Source of the DNA: Cytobacillus firmus
Lineage (GTDB): Bacteria; Bacillota; Bacilli; Bacillales; Cytobacillaceae
Reading direction: 5' to 3'
NCBI RefSeq assembly: GCF_023715565.1
Contig: NZ_JAMBOJ010000013.1
Location: forward strand, 1-64,000
DNA: 64,000 nt
Below are positions 1 through 8,478 of the stretch, one piece after another (the first letter of the stretch is position 1; each line of letters opens with the position of its first letter). A model generated the notes under the pieces. It was not told the origin of the DNA, did not search any database, and saw only the letters and a list, made by a program, of their open reading frames with translations. Position numbers and translations under genes: made by a program.

Positions 1-117
1 AGGCTTCTTGAGGAATACTTTCAACTAAGTGATGGACATGAAAGGCAATATCATTTTTTTGTATATTTACCTCACAATCCAAAGGCAGAACTAATTGATT
101 CATGTTATAATTTTTAA
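1..117 (+). CDS. C-terminal end of an unidentified protein (partial)
   Basis: An open frame enters from the left edge and ends at TAA 115-117, giving 38 residues that end in ...AELIDSCYNF. Composition is ordinary for a coding C-terminus and there is no stop from base 1. The gene begins outside the window, so no family can be named. The strong hairpin at 202-244 lies about 85 bases downstream and could end its transcript. Coding status is inferred from the open frame alone. Confidence 0.4.
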   Translation, partial: RLLEEYFQLSDGHERQYHFFVYLPHNPKAELIDSCYNF

Positions 118-201
118 ACATAAGGACTCTTCTTTCTGATTTGATTTGGTATGGTAACTTAATTATATCAGAAGTGGTCCTTATTTTTCTCAAAAACAAT
201 C

Positions 202-244
202 AAAGCCGGTGACATTTTACTCGTCGTAAAATGTCACCGGCTTT
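202..244. terminator. Strong perfect hairpin, probable bidirectional terminator
   Basis: A perfect 19-bp stem (202-220 with 226-244) closes a 5-base loop, with an A-run on one side and a T-run on the other. It lies between two convergent coding regions, the usual place for a shared intrinsic terminator. The stem contains GGTGACA, which recalls the GGTGACAGGCACC motif seen twice elsewhere in the window. Confidence 0.8.
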
Positions 245-280
245 TTCATTTCAGAGGTGGGTTTTGTCCCAGCCTCTTTC

Positions 281-499
281 TTATGATGCTGTCTGTATTC
301 TCACATATTCCCTAGGCTCAAATACCCTTAGCTTTTGTTCATTTCCAGCTTCCATTTTATGATCTGCGGGTAATAAATCGACCACTTCATCGTCTGCAGG
401 AATATAAAATTCCCTTTTGGTTTGGTGGTCCAATATCCAGGCGCCTGCAAAAAGCAGAGCAAAGATTGTAATGGCTGCTGAAATTTTATGTTTAATCAT
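281..499 (-). CDS. Small single-pass membrane protein, unknown function
   Basis: This 72-residue protein starts MIKHKISAAI and has one hydrophobic segment at about residues 6-22, then an acidic, soluble tail. The ATG at 497-499 is preferred over a GTG four codons upstream because AGGTGG sits 8 bases before it, whereas the upstream GTG falls inside that ribosome binding site. The topology suggests a short membrane-anchored protein with the tail outside. It stands alone, divergent from the mrp operon. I do not recognise the family. Confidence 0.6.
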   Translation of the reverse strand: MIKHKISAAITIFALLFAGAWILDHQTKREFYIPADDEVVDLLPADHKMEAGNEQKLRVFEPREYVRIQTAS

Positions 500-950
500 G
501 CATAACACCACCTGTTAGTAGTGTGTTTGAAAGAATGATTTTTTATACAAATGTGCTTTCTAAGATATATTTTTTCAAAAAAATTTTTCCTGATGCATTC
601 GGGTTTCTACCTATTTAATAAGAATGGATAAATCCTTTACTGATAAGGGTTCGAAGAATGCACAGACTTTCTTTTTAGGTTATAATTTGTTCTGAGGTGC
701 ATGAACGGATAGTAATGATGAATATGGCACGACTGACATGCCTACCCAGGCTGGATAAGATGGGGGAAGATGGAAAACCTTTTATTAAGCGCTTACTAAT
801 TGCAGAAAAAGATTATACATTCTGCGGAAGAAAAATACATTATTCCAAATATCCATCCTTAACCGTTTGATGCCATATAGCGGCTTCATCAAGCCGCCTG
901 ATAGGATTATCTGTTGAATAACTCGCAATTAATTTAAAGGGGGTAATGTT
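500..950 (+). promoter_or_regulatory. Gene-free stretch with candidate mrp promoter and long leader
   Basis: No convincing gene is seen in these 450 bases. A candidate promoter has TGCACA at 658-663, a 17-base spacer and a perfect TATAAT at 681-686. That would leave an untranslated leader of about 255 bases before mrpA. The leader holds a perfect 7-bp stem with CATC loop (880-897), not followed by a T-run, and a 51-codon open frame (715-870) without a well-placed ribosome binding site. A leader of this length leaves room for RNA control, but no known riboswitch class was recognised. Confidence 0.4.
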
Positions 951-3353
951 TTGTCTTTGCTTCACCTGGCAATAATTTCACCATTTTTGCTTGCCATCCT
1001 TGTGCCTATTGCGTACAAGCTGTTCAGGCAGATACATACGGGTTGGTTTGTACTTCCTCTGCCAATCCTTTTATTCAGTTATTTTATTTCTTATTTATCC
1101 ATCACCTCCGATCAGCAGTCAGTCACAAAGTCTTTTTCGTGGATACCCGCTCTGGGGATTGATTTCGCGGCAAAAGTAGATGGCCTCGGCTTGCTTTTTG
1201 CATTGCTGATTTCCGGAATAGGATCATTGGTTGTTCTGTATTCCATCTATTACCTTGATAAAAATAAAGAACAACTGAACACCTTCTATGTGTACTTGCT
1301 TTTGTTTATGGGAGCAATGCTTGGGGTTGTCCTATCTGATAACCTGATTGTGCTTTATACTTTCTGGGAATTCACGAGTTTTTCTTCATTCCTGCTAATC
1401 GGATATTGGTACCACAGAGAGAAATCAAGATATGGTGCACAGAAGTCGATGATCATCACCGTTTTCGGCGGTCTTTCTATGCTCGGAGGCATCATCCTTC
1501 TTTACTTGATGACAGGCACTTTCAGCATTTCAGAAATTATCGCTGGATCAGATGAAATATTTTCACATTCATTATTTGTTCCTGCTCTGCTTTGCTTTTT
1601 GATTGGGGCTTTTACCAAGTCCGCGCAATTTCCATTTCATATCTGGCTGCCGGATGCCATGGAAGCTCCAACTCCCGTCAGTGCATACCTGCACTCGGCA
1701 ACGATGGTTAAAGCCGGCATTTATTTAGTAGCACGTATGAGTCCTGTATTCGCTGAGCATTCGCTCTGGCTCTGGCTCATAGCAGGATTCGGCATTACAA
1801 CCTTATTCTGGGGTTCCTTTTCAGCTGTCAAGCAGACTGACCTTAAAGCCATCCTGGCTTTCTCAACCGTCAGCCAGCTGGGGATGATCATGTCCCTTCT
1901 TGGCATCGGTGCTGCAGCACTTCACTTCGAAACAGTGGATGACAGTTATTTTACGGTTGCCACTACAGCTGCTGTTTTTCATTTGATCAACCATGCCACC
2001 TTCAAAGGAAGTCTTTTCATGGTAGCCGGAATTGTCGACCATGAAACCGGAACCCGGGATATCCGCAAGCTTGGCGGTCTGATGAACTTTATGCCGATCA
2101 CCTTTACTTTGGCGGTCATCGGCACATTTTCCATGGCCGGCCTTCCGCCTTTTAATGGATTCCTAAGTAAGGAAATGTTCTTTACAGGAATGGTCCGGGT
2201 TTTGGAAATGGATATTTTCAATTTGGATACATGGGGATTTCTATTCCCGGTTCTTGCCTGGGTGGCAAGTGTATTCACGTTCATTTACAGCATGATTCTT
2301 GTATTCAAAACGTTCACAGGCAAGTTTCAGCCTGAGCAATTAGAAAAGAAACCTCATGAAGCTCCAATCGGGATGCTGATTTCACCCATTATCCTGGCTT
2401 CACTAGTGATTATTATCGGTTTCTTCCCTAATATTATTGCAAACACGCTGATCTCCCCTGCACAGGCAGCCATCATGCCTGTTGAAGGGTATGTGTATGA
2501 TACTCATATTTATTTCTGGCATGGATTTACACCTGAACTGTTCATGACTTTAGGTGTTATTACATTGGGAATTCTGCTTTTTGTCACTCTGCCGAAGTGG
2601 AGAAGAGTATATGATTTCTTACCTGAGAAATTGGCTCTGAATCGTTTCTATGACAGTGGCCTGTCAGGCATTCAGCATGTCGCACACAAATTTACTAAGT
2701 GGTACATGAATGGTTCCATCAGAAACTATTTAGTTTATATTTTTACATTCTTTATTATTACATTGCTGTCTGTCCTATTCCTAAAGGGTGCATTTAAATT
2801 TGATGCGAGTAATGTTTCTGCCATCAGATTCTCAGAAATTGTGCTTGCTCTCGTGATCGCCATTGGAGCCATTACGATTATGTTTGTGAAATCAAGGTTG
2901 ACGTCCATTATTTTATTAGGTGCCGTCGGTTATACGGTAGCGCTATTCTTTGTTCTCTTCCGTGCGCCGGATTTGGCTTTAACACAGCTTGTCATTGAAA
3001 CGATTTCAGTTGCTTTATTCCTGCTGTGCTTTTACCATCTGCCACAGATTAAAGATGAAGAGAGGATGCCGTTTAAAGCAACTAATGCAGTCATTTCCAT
3101 TGGAGTAGGGCTGGTCATTACGCTAATCGCTTTTTCAGCTCACAGCAATAAACTATTTGATTCTATTTCACAGTACTATATTGACAATACTTATGAAAAA
3201 GCTGCCGGCAAAAACATGGTAAATGTTATTCTCGTGGATTTCCGCGGTTTTGATACGATGTTTGAAATCACAGTTCTCGCTATTGCTGCGCTAGGCATAT
3301 TCGGAATGATCAAGCTTCGTCTGGGAGGAGGAAAGAAAAATGAAAACAAATGA
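951..3353 (+). CDS. mrpA: Mrp Na+/H+ antiporter subunit A
   Basis: MrpA is the largest subunit of the hetero-oligomeric Mrp antiporter, which exports Na+ in exchange for H+ and supports alkali and salt tolerance. The 800-residue protein has about 20 membrane segments. The N-terminal two thirds resembles the NuoL/ND5 proton pump family, with the conserved Glu140 (in FWEF) and Lys254 (in SATMVKAG). The C-terminal third carries the MrpA/MrpB-type domain with RAPDLALTQLVIET. The start is TTG 951-953, seven bases after AGGGGG; no ATG fits better. Full length. It opens the operon and overlaps mrpB by 14 bases, implying translational coupling. Confidence 0.95.
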   Translation: MSLLHLAIISPFLLAILVPIAYKLFRQIHTGWFVLPLPILLFSYFISYLSITSDQQSVTKSFSWIPALGIDFAAKVDGLGLLFALLISGIGSLVVLYSIYYLDKNKEQLNTFYVYLLLFMGAMLGVVLSDNLIVLYTFWEFTSFSSFLLIGYWYHREKSRYGAQKSMIITVFGGLSMLGGIILLYLMTGTFSISEIIAGSDEIFSHSLFVPALLCFLIGAFTKSAQFPFHIWLPDAMEAPTPVSAYLHSATMVKAGIYLVARMSPVFAEHSLWLWLIAGFGITTLFWGSFSAVKQTDLKAILAFSTVSQLGMIMSLLGIGAAALHFETVDDSYFTVATTAAVFHLINHATFKGSLFMVAGIVDHETGTRDIRKLGGLMNFMPITFTLAVIGTFSMAGLPPFNGFLSKEMFFTGMVRVLEMDIFNLDTWGFLFPVLAWVASVFTFIYSMILVFKTFTGKFQPEQLEKKPHEAPIGMLISPIILASLVIIIGFFPNIIANTLISPAQAAIMPVEGYVYDTHIYFWHGFTPELFMTLGVITLGILLFVTLPKWRRVYDFLPEKLALNRFYDSGLSGIQHVAHKFTKWYMNGSIRNYLVYIFTFFIITLLSVLFLKGAFKFDASNVSAIRFSEIVLALVIAIGAITIMFVKSRLTSIILLGAVGYTVALFFVLFRAPDLALTQLVIETISVALFLLCFYHLPQIKDEERMPFKATNAVISIGVGLVITLIAFSAHSNKLFDSISQYYIDNTYEKAAGKNMVNVILVDFRGFDTMFEITVLAIAALGIFGMIKLRLGGGKKNENK

Positions 3354-3762
3354 CGTCATACTGCAGACAGCCACTAAAGTTGTTTTGTTTCTCATCGTTC
3401 TTTTCTCAGTATATATTTTCTTTGCAGGACACTATACTCCAGGTGGCGGTTTCGTTGGCGGCCTGCTAACATCAGGGGCAATCATTTTACTCTTGCTGGC
3501 CTTTGATATGAAGACAGTTGAAAAAATTCTGCCTGTTAATTACATGTATATGATTGCAGCTGGTCTGCTATTTGCAATTGGAACAGGAGCAGGCGCGCTG
3601 CTCTTCAACGTTCCATTTCTAACCCATGCATTTACAGATGTAGACCTCCCAATCCTGGGACACTTGTCACTTCATACCGCAGCATTGTTTGATCTCGGTG
3701 TTTTCCTCGTTGTTGTAGGTGTGACAATGATCATAATCAAAACGATAGGGGAGGATGACTAA
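3340..3762 (+). CDS. mrpB: Mrp Na+/H+ antiporter subunit B
   Basis: A 140-residue membrane protein with four predicted helices. The motif GHYTPGGGFVGGLL near residues 29-42 is typical of MrpB. It is a structural subunit of the Mrp complex in the cytoplasmic membrane. GGGAGGAGG upstream, inside the end of mrpA, supports the ATG at 3340. Its stop overlaps the mrpC start by one base (TAATG). Confidence 0.94.
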   Translation: MKTNDVILQTATKVVLFLIVLFSVYIFFAGHYTPGGGFVGGLLTSGAIILLLLAFDMKTVEKILPVNYMYMIAAGLLFAIGTGAGALLFNVPFLTHAFTDVDLPILGHLSLHTAALFDLGVFLVVVGVTMIIIKTIGEDD

Positions 3763-4103
3763 TGGAAATATTAATATCCGTTATTGTTGGAATTCTTTTT
3801 ATGTCAGCCACCTATTTGATGCTGTCAAAGAGCTTGTTGCGCATCATTATTGGAACTGCAATATTAAGCCATGGTGCCCATTTGCTTATTTTAACAATGG
3901 GAGGCCTGAAAAGAGGTGCCGCACCACTTCTTGGTGAATCTGCAAGCTCCTATTCAGATCCGCTTCCGCAAGCTTTAATTTTAACTGCAATTGTCATCGC
4001 ATTTGGTGTAACTGCCTTTTTCCTAGTATTGGCATACCGGGCTTATCAGGAACTTGGTACAGACAATATGGACAAATTGAGAGGAAATGAAGGAAATGAT
4101 TAA
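3762..4103 (+). CDS. mrpC: Mrp Na+/H+ antiporter subunit C (NuoK-like)
   Basis: A 113-residue protein with three helices, homologous to NuoK of respiratory complex I. It contains the family segment AILSHGAHLLILTMGG and the later DPLPQALILTAIVI. It belongs to the membrane core of the antiporter with MrpA and MrpD. The start ATG 3762 overlaps the mrpB stop. GGGGAGG lies just upstream. Confidence 0.94.
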   Translation: MEILISVIVGILFMSATYLMLSKSLLRIIIGTAILSHGAHLLILTMGGLKRGAAPLLGESASSYSDPLPQALILTAIVIAFGVTAFFLVLAYRAYQELGTDNMDKLRGNEGND

Positions 4104-5589
4104 CTTTTTAATACTGCCCATTTTAATTCCCTTAGTAACGGGAGTCCTTCTAATCTTCGCTGCCAAGCATATTATGCTGCAAAGGTTGATTGCAGGCCTT
4201 TCAGCGTTGATAACTGTAATAGTATCAGTGTTATTAGTAAAAAAGGTTAATAACGATGGGATCCAGACATTGAATTTATCTAATTGGGACGCTCCTTTCG
4301 GAATTACACTTGTTTCCGATATGCTCTCCGCCTTGCTTGTATTAACGACCAGTATCATTGCATTGGCATGTGTAATCTATTCATTTCGCGGAATAGACGA
4401 AGATAGGGAAAAGTTCTATTTCTACGCAGCGGTGAATTTTTTGATCGTTGGCGTAAATGGAGCATTTACAACTGGTGATATTTTCAACCTTTTCGTATTT
4501 TTCGAAGTCATGCTTATGTCTTCCTATGTGCTGATCGTAATAGGGGGCACAAAGATCCAGCTGAGGGAATCCATAAAATATTTGCTCGTGAATGTCATCT
4601 CCTCAGCTTTATTTGTAATTGCCGTAGCATACTTATATTCCGTTGTCGGAACGCTCAACATGGCCCATATTTCTGTTCGGATCAATGAGATCAGTGAACT
4701 GGGACAGCCTGGCATCATTACAGTAATTGCTGTACTATTTTTGATCGTCTTTGGCCTGAAAGGGGCTATTTTCCCTCTGTTCTTCTGGCTACCTGGATCA
4801 TATTATGCACCGCCCGCACCGGTTCTTGCACTATTCGGAGCCCTGCTCACTAAAGTGGGTGTATACTCAATAGCCAGAACATATACTTTATTCTTTTATC
4901 AGGATGGAGGCTTGATTCAACAGCTTTTAACCATTTTAGCTGTTATTAGTATCATTTTGGGTATAATTGGAGCAATTGCTTATTGGGATATTAAGAAAAT
5001 TGTCATTTACAATATCATAGTAGCTGTTGGAGTTATTCTCTTTGGCATTTCAGCTATGACCCAAGATTCACTTATTGGCGCAATATTTTACCTGATACAC
5101 GATATGAACGTCAAAGCAGCACTATTTTTACTTGTTGGTATTATGGCAGCTATAACTGGAACGAGTGATCTTAGGAAAATTAGCGGGTTAATAAAACGCT
5201 ATCCCGGTTTAGGCTGGACCTTTTTCCTTGCCGCACTTTCGCTAGCCGGTATTCCTCCGCTGAGCGGCTTTGTCGGCAAGCTCTTAATTATTAAAGGGGG
5301 ATTCGAGTCTGAGCACTACTGGGGTGCAGGGATCGTCTTGATGTCCAGTCTTCTTGTCCTATTCTCCATTATGAAGATATTTATTAATGGTTTTTGGGGA
5401 ACATCTCGTGATTATGAAGGAGCTGATAAAGTATCAGTTAAGAGGATGATGGCTGCTCCTGTAATTCTTGTTGCTATTGCCGTCTTTTACGGAGTCGGCT
5501 CTGAATTCGTATATCCGTATATCTCTCAGGCTGCTGAAACGCTTGCAAACCCAGGCATTTATATAGACGCAGTCTTAAAGGAGTACTGA
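4096..5589 (+). CDS. mrpD: Mrp Na+/H+ antiporter subunit D (NuoN/M-like)
   Basis: MrpD is the second large ion-translocating subunit, related to NuoM/NuoN, with about 14 helices. The protein is 497 residues when started at ATG 4096. An ATG nine bases earlier is possible, but starting at 4096 places the conserved glutamate of FVFFEVML at position 137, the numbering I recall for Bacillus MrpD. A conserved lysine is in ALLTKVGVYS. The gene overlaps the end of mrpC by 8 bases, so translation is probably coupled. Confidence 0.94.
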   Translation: MINFLILPILIPLVTGVLLIFAAKHIMLQRLIAGLSALITVIVSVLLVKKVNNDGIQTLNLSNWDAPFGITLVSDMLSALLVLTTSIIALACVIYSFRGIDEDREKFYFYAAVNFLIVGVNGAFTTGDIFNLFVFFEVMLMSSYVLIVIGGTKIQLRESIKYLLVNVISSALFVIAVAYLYSVVGTLNMAHISVRINEISELGQPGIITVIAVLFLIVFGLKGAIFPLFFWLPGSYYAPPAPVLALFGALLTKVGVYSIARTYTLFFYQDGGLIQQLLTILAVISIILGIIGAIAYWDIKKIVIYNIIVAVGVILFGISAMTQDSLIGAIFYLIHDMNVKAALFLLVGIMAAITGTSDLRKISGLIKRYPGLGWTFFLAALSLAGIPPLSGFVGKLLIIKGGFESEHYWGAGIVLMSSLLVLFSIMKIFINGFWGTSRDYEGADKVSVKRMMAAPVILVAIAVFYGVGSEFVYPYISQAAETLANPGIYIDAVLKEY

Positions 5590-5591
5590 TT

Positions 5592-6068
5592 ATGGCATTT
5601 CAAATTTTATTAAATATGTTCCTTGGTTTTATGTGGATGTTCTTAACCACAACCTATGATCCGGTAGCTTTTTTGAAAGGGTTTCTTTTCGGACTGCTCA
5701 TTATTTTCGTCTTCAGGAGGTTCTTTCAATCACGCTTTTATCTCCTGCGCGTAATAGCAGTGATCAACTTATTGCTGATTTTTATTAAAGAGCTGATTCT
5801 CGCGAACATATCAGTGTTAAAAGTTGTTCTTAAACCGAAGCTGGACATGAAGCCAGGCATTTTTGCATTCCCTACCGATTTAGAAAAAGATTGGCAAATC
5901 ACCATTCTAGCTAACCTGATTACATTAACTCCGGGAACCTTGACCATTTCTGTTTCCGACGACAATAAAATATTGTACGTGCATGCAATGGATATGGGTG
6001 AAATCCAGGACGAAATTGATTCCATCAAAAATTCATTCGAAAAAGCAATCATGGAGGTGAGCCGATAA
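5592..6068 (+). CDS. mrpE: Mrp Na+/H+ antiporter subunit E
   Basis: A 158-residue protein with two or three N-terminal helices and a cytoplasmic C-terminal domain. The segment NLITLTPGTLTISVSDD (about residues 112-128) is the MrpE signature, and its Thr-Pro region is known from Bacillus work to matter for function. AAGGAG lies 7 bases before ATG 5592. The stop overlaps mrpF by one base (TAATG). Confidence 0.94.
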   Translation: MAFQILLNMFLGFMWMFLTTTYDPVAFLKGFLFGLLIIFVFRRFFQSRFYLLRVIAVINLLLIFIKELILANISVLKVVLKPKLDMKPGIFAFPTDLEKDWQITILANLITLTPGTLTISVSDDNKILYVHAMDMGEIQDEIDSIKNSFEKAIMEVSR

Positions 6069-6352
6069 TGATCAAGACAGTTGTAATGATAGCCATTCTG
6101 TGTATATCGGTCGCCACACTGGCTTTAATTTACAGGGTGATCAAAGGCCCAACTACTCCTGACAGGGTTGTAGCTTTGGATGCAATCGGGATCAACTTGG
6201 TTGCCATCGTAGCACTAACCTCCATTACACTTAATACAAATGCCTTTTTGGAGGTCATCCTTTTGCTTGGAATACTCGCTTTCATCGGGACTGTGGCCTT
6301 CTCTAAATATTTGGAGAAGGGGGTTATCATAGAACATGACAGAGATCGCTAA
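6068..6352 (+). CDS. mrpF: Mrp Na+/H+ antiporter subunit F
   Basis: A 94-residue protein with three hydrophobic helices and the conserved YRVIKGPTTPDRVVALDAIG segment near residues 22-41, typical of MrpF. It is a small membrane subunit of the complex. GGAGGTG stands upstream of ATG 6068. The final 17 bases overlap the start of mrpG. Confidence 0.94.
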   Translation: MIKTVVMIAILCISVATLALIYRVIKGPTTPDRVVALDAIGINLVAIVALTSITLNTNAFLEVILLLGILAFIGTVAFSKYLEKGVIIEHDRDR

Positions 6353-6692
6353 TTTCTTTATTATCGTGTTTATTCTGTTAGGAGCCTTCTTTAGCCTTGT
6401 TGCAGCTTTCGGTGTTATCAGGCTGCCTGATGTTTATACGAGAAACCATGCTGCTTCAAAGTCTGCAACACTTGGTGTATTATGTGTTCTTTTGGGAACA
6501 TTGCTTTTCTTTTATTTTAAGGATGGTTATTTTAATTCAAGAGTCGTTTTGGGGATTATTTTTATATTCTTGACTTCTCCCATTGCTGGGCATTTACTTG
6601 GGCGGGCAGCATATAATTCCGGAGTCAAGCTATGGGACCAAAGCGTCAGGGACGACTTGAAGAATGTCTCAAAAGCAAAAGAAAATAAATAA
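6336..6692 (+). CDS. mrpG: Mrp Na+/H+ antiporter subunit G
   Basis: A 118-residue protein with three helices. The segment FGVIRLPDVYTRNHAASKSA near residues 25-44 is the MrpG signature. It is the last gene of the operon and is followed within 7 bases by an intrinsic terminator, so mrpA-G looks like one transcription unit with every junction overlapping or within 3 bases. All seven subunits are intact. Confidence 0.94.
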   Translation: MTEIANFFIIVFILLGAFFSLVAAFGVIRLPDVYTRNHAASKSATLGVLCVLLGTLLFFYFKDGYFNSRVVLGIIFIFLTSPIAGHLLGRAAYNSGVKLWDQSVRDDLKNVSKAKENK

Positions 6693-6698
6693 AAAGAA

Positions 6699-6734
6699 AA
6701 CCCACGGAGAACTTTTTCTCTCCGTGGGTTTTTT
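6699..6734. terminator. Terminator shared by mrpG and the convergent thioesterase gene
   Basis: A perfect 12-bp stem, AACCCACGGAGA (6699-6710) with its complement at 6719-6730, is followed by a run of T on the + side and flanked by A-rich sequence on the other. It separates convergent genes and should work in both directions. Confidence 0.88.
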
Positions 6735-6740
6735 GTATAT

Positions 6741-7124
6741 TTATTTTCTTTTGATGACTGCCATAGTACATCTTGATGTGCACACCAGCTTGTCATTTTC
6801 ATCCGTTATTTTGATATCCCAAACCATTGTTGTTCTTCCATGATGCAGCACGGTTGCGACAGCCGTCACGATTCCATCTTTTTTAGCACGAATATGGTTA
6901 GCATTGATCTCAAGCCCAGCAACGGATTCCGTTTCTTTGTCGCAAAGTTCAAATGCTCCTATGCTTGCAACAGTTTCCGCAAGGGCGACAGATGCTCCTC
7001 CATGCAGGAGGCCAAATGGCTGGCGAGTGCGTTCATCAACAGGCATAGTGGCAACGACACGGCCTTTTTCAAGTGACACGATTTCCATTCCGAGTGTTTC
7101 GATTAGAGTACCTTTCAATTCCAT
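6741..7124 (-). CDS. yuxO: Hot-dog fold acyl-CoA thioesterase (PaaI/YuxO family)
   Basis: A 127-residue hot-dog thioesterase of the PaaI type, which hydrolyses acyl- or aryl-CoA thioesters in the cytosol. The signature QPFGLLHGGASVALAETVAS (about residues 35-54) contains the family HGG motif and catalytic acid, and GLEINANHIRAK follows. The start at ATG 7122-7124 is chosen because AAAGGGG lies 8 bases upstream and the N-terminus then fits the family. Neighbouring mrp is also the context of yuxO in B. subtilis. The substrate is not certain; 1,4-dihydroxynaphthoyl-CoA of menaquinone synthesis is one possibility. Confidence 0.82.
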   Translation of the reverse strand: MELKGTLIETLGMEIVSLEKGRVVATMPVDERTRQPFGLLHGGASVALAETVASIGAFELCDKETESVAGLEINANHIRAKKDGIVTAVATVLHHGRTTMVWDIKITDENDKLVCTSRCTMAVIKRK

Positions 7125-7230
7125 TCCCCAATCCCCTTTCGCTATGTAAAATGTTGTCATACTATACTTTATTATATAAGAACAAACTATGGATGTCCTC
7201 CTGGACAATCACAAAAAAGAGGTGACCGCC

Positions 7231-7413
7231 ATGGATCGTGTACGCGAAGGATTAATTCCAGCTGTTCTCGGCACCGCTGTTACTGCGGCAGGCTATGCAA
7301 TGAAACAAAACCGCAGAACAAACAATATGTTATCAGATACTATTGTTGGATTTGGGCTGGCCCATATTGTACTTGGAGCCATCGACCTGGTAGAGCACCG
7401 CAATCAGTACTAA
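7231..7413 (+). CDS. Small hydrophobic protein, unknown function
   Basis: A 60-residue protein starting MDRVREGLIPAV with two hydrophobic stretches (about 8-20 and 34-48) and a conserved-looking C-terminus DLVEHRNQY. GAGGTG lies 7 bases before ATG 7231, favouring this start over one 14 codons upstream. It could be a small membrane hairpin protein. No function is assigned. A dispersed repeat begins right after its stop. Confidence 0.6.
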   Translation: MDRVREGLIPAVLGTAVTAAGYAMKQNRRTNNMLSDTIVGFGLAHIVLGAIDLVEHRNQY

Positions 7414-7417
7414 GTTA

Positions 7418-7475
7418 GAAAAGCGCATGCACCTTGCATACCCCGACATCGCGAGGCAGACAATGGAGCTAGACA
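7418..7475. repeat. Dispersed repeat of the AGCGC...GGAGCTAGAC type, copy 1
   Basis: AAAAGCGCATGCACC opens the unit and GGAGCTAGACA closes it. Related units occur at 9756-9810, 10230-10351 and 45933-46013. The middle is variable while the ends are shared. It is non-coding and abuts the inverted repeat at 7477. Confidence 0.6.
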
Positions 7476-7476
7476 T

Positions 7477-7525
7477 ATAAAAAGGCAGCATCAGGCTAAC
7501 GGGTTCGGTTTTGAAGTACAAACAG
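7477..7525 (+). repeat. Left arm of an imperfect inverted repeat pair
   Basis: This arm runs from ATATAAAAAGGCAGC through CTAACGGGTTC to GAGTACAAA-like sequence (here GAAGTACAAA). The reverse complement of 8428-8478 carries the same blocks in the same order with a few differences. The two arms are about 1 kb apart and enclose the gene at 7624-8130. Confidence 0.65.
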
Positions 7526-7585
7526 GTAATTATCAGACGAAAAGGTTGTCTATTTCGTGCAAAAAAAATCAATATAAAACGCACA

Positions 7586-7626
7586 AAAATGGTCAGCGGC
7601 TGAAACCACTGACCGACCTTTTTTTA
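7586..7626. terminator. Hairpin terminator after the nucleotidyltransferase-like gene
   Basis: GGTCAGCGG (7591-7599) can pair with CCACTGACC (7606-7614), nine pairs including one wobble, with a short loop. An A-rich side and a T-run flank it, so it could act in both directions. It overlaps the stop of the minus-strand gene at 7624. Confidence 0.65.
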
Positions 7627-8130
7627 TGGTATTTTGTTCAACATACTTTTTAAGAAATCTATTTTTCTAATATCTTTATTATTATTGTTATCTGCTCGAT
7701 AACTATCCTTGGATGAAGATTCGTAAACACTTAAATATTGCTCAGGATTTAGTAAATAATACTTTACCTCTCCCATTTGTTGCATTTCTAAATTCTCTAA
7801 TTGTACTCCTGCGAAACTTGGTAAAGTGTCAATAATACCAAACTCAACTGATAATCCTTCTTTAGAGAACTCGTGTTCGTGCAAATCAACCAAACTATAT
7901 TCCATTGTGTTCATAATGGTCACTATTTCATTCCAGTTATGTATATTTAATTCAGGTGGTACTTCCCACCCTCTTTTATCACCAGGTATATGAATATCTA
8001 AGTCTTGTGCATCCCAACTCTTTCCTGTAATGACCTCTAAACCAACCGAACCCATTAACAATGGGATAATTTCAATATCATTTAGTTTTTTTGCAATTTT
8101 CATAAACTCATTAAACTTGTGATTATCCAT
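7624..8130 (-). CDS. Nucleotidyltransferase-fold protein, probable accessory gene
   Basis: A 168-residue protein with the minimal nucleotidyltransferase pattern: GSVG at residues 27-30, then DLDI at 43-46 as the metal-binding acidic pair. A C-terminal KDSYRADN...KDIRKIDFL stretch is like that of AbiEii/minimal nucleotidyltransferase proteins. ATG 8128-8130 is preferred because GGAGGAG lies 4 bases upstream. The gene is AT-rich with long Asn/Lys runs compared with its neighbours and is bracketed by inverted repeats, which suggests transfer. Substrate and role are unknown; no toxin or antitoxin partner is adjacent. Confidence 0.6.
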   Translation of the reverse strand: MDNHKFNEFMKIAKKLNDIEIIPLLMGSVGLEVITGKSWDAQDLDIHIPGDKRGWEVPPELNIHNWNEIVTIMNTMEYSLVDLHEHEFSKEGLSVEFGIIDTLPSFAGVQLENLEMQQMGEVKYYLLNPEQYLSVYESSSKDSYRADNNNNKDIRKIDFLKSMLNKIP

Positions 8131-8281
8131 TTGCTCCTCCATTTTTTTCTCAGTTTTACCGCAATTTTTTATTACTAACCTTCCCTTTAATTGAAGATTT
8201 TGTCTCTTTACAATACCATATTTCCAGTTCAGAGGTTTTTTTGGTAACTTAAAAAGTATTGCAAATGACACCAAAAATTTT

Positions 8282-8312
8282 GAAGAACAGAAAGTTCTGT
8301 CATCTTCTTTTT
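8282..8312 (+). terminator. Possible terminator-like hairpin inside the 1-kb island
   Basis: GAAGAACAGAA can pair with TTCTGT and TCTTC around a two-base bulge, and TTTTT follows. It lies 150 bases upstream of the minus-strand gene, so it may be a remnant or shield that gene from outside transcription. Confidence 0.35.
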
Positions 8313-8427
8313 AGGGTGCTTTTTGTAGTACCAATTGATTAGTTTGTTATGGATAATTACCGTTAAATAAAGAAAAAAGGAGTAGCGAAATCAATGCGAT
8401 TTGGCACTCCCTTTGATGTGTTATTTG

Positions 8428-8478
8428 AAGTTTTGTACTCGAAAACAGAACCCGTTAGCATCAGGCTGCCTTTTTATA
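8428..8478 (-). repeat. Right arm of the imperfect inverted repeat pair
   Basis: Read on the minus strand it gives ATATAAAAAGGCAGC, then GCTAACGGGTTC and GAGTACAAA, matching 7477-7525. It ends one base before the stop codon of the DedA gene. Confidence 0.65.

Noticed and set aside
715-870. 51-codon frame in the mrp leader
   Set aside because: No ribosome binding site at the right distance and no recognisable product; kept only as a note.
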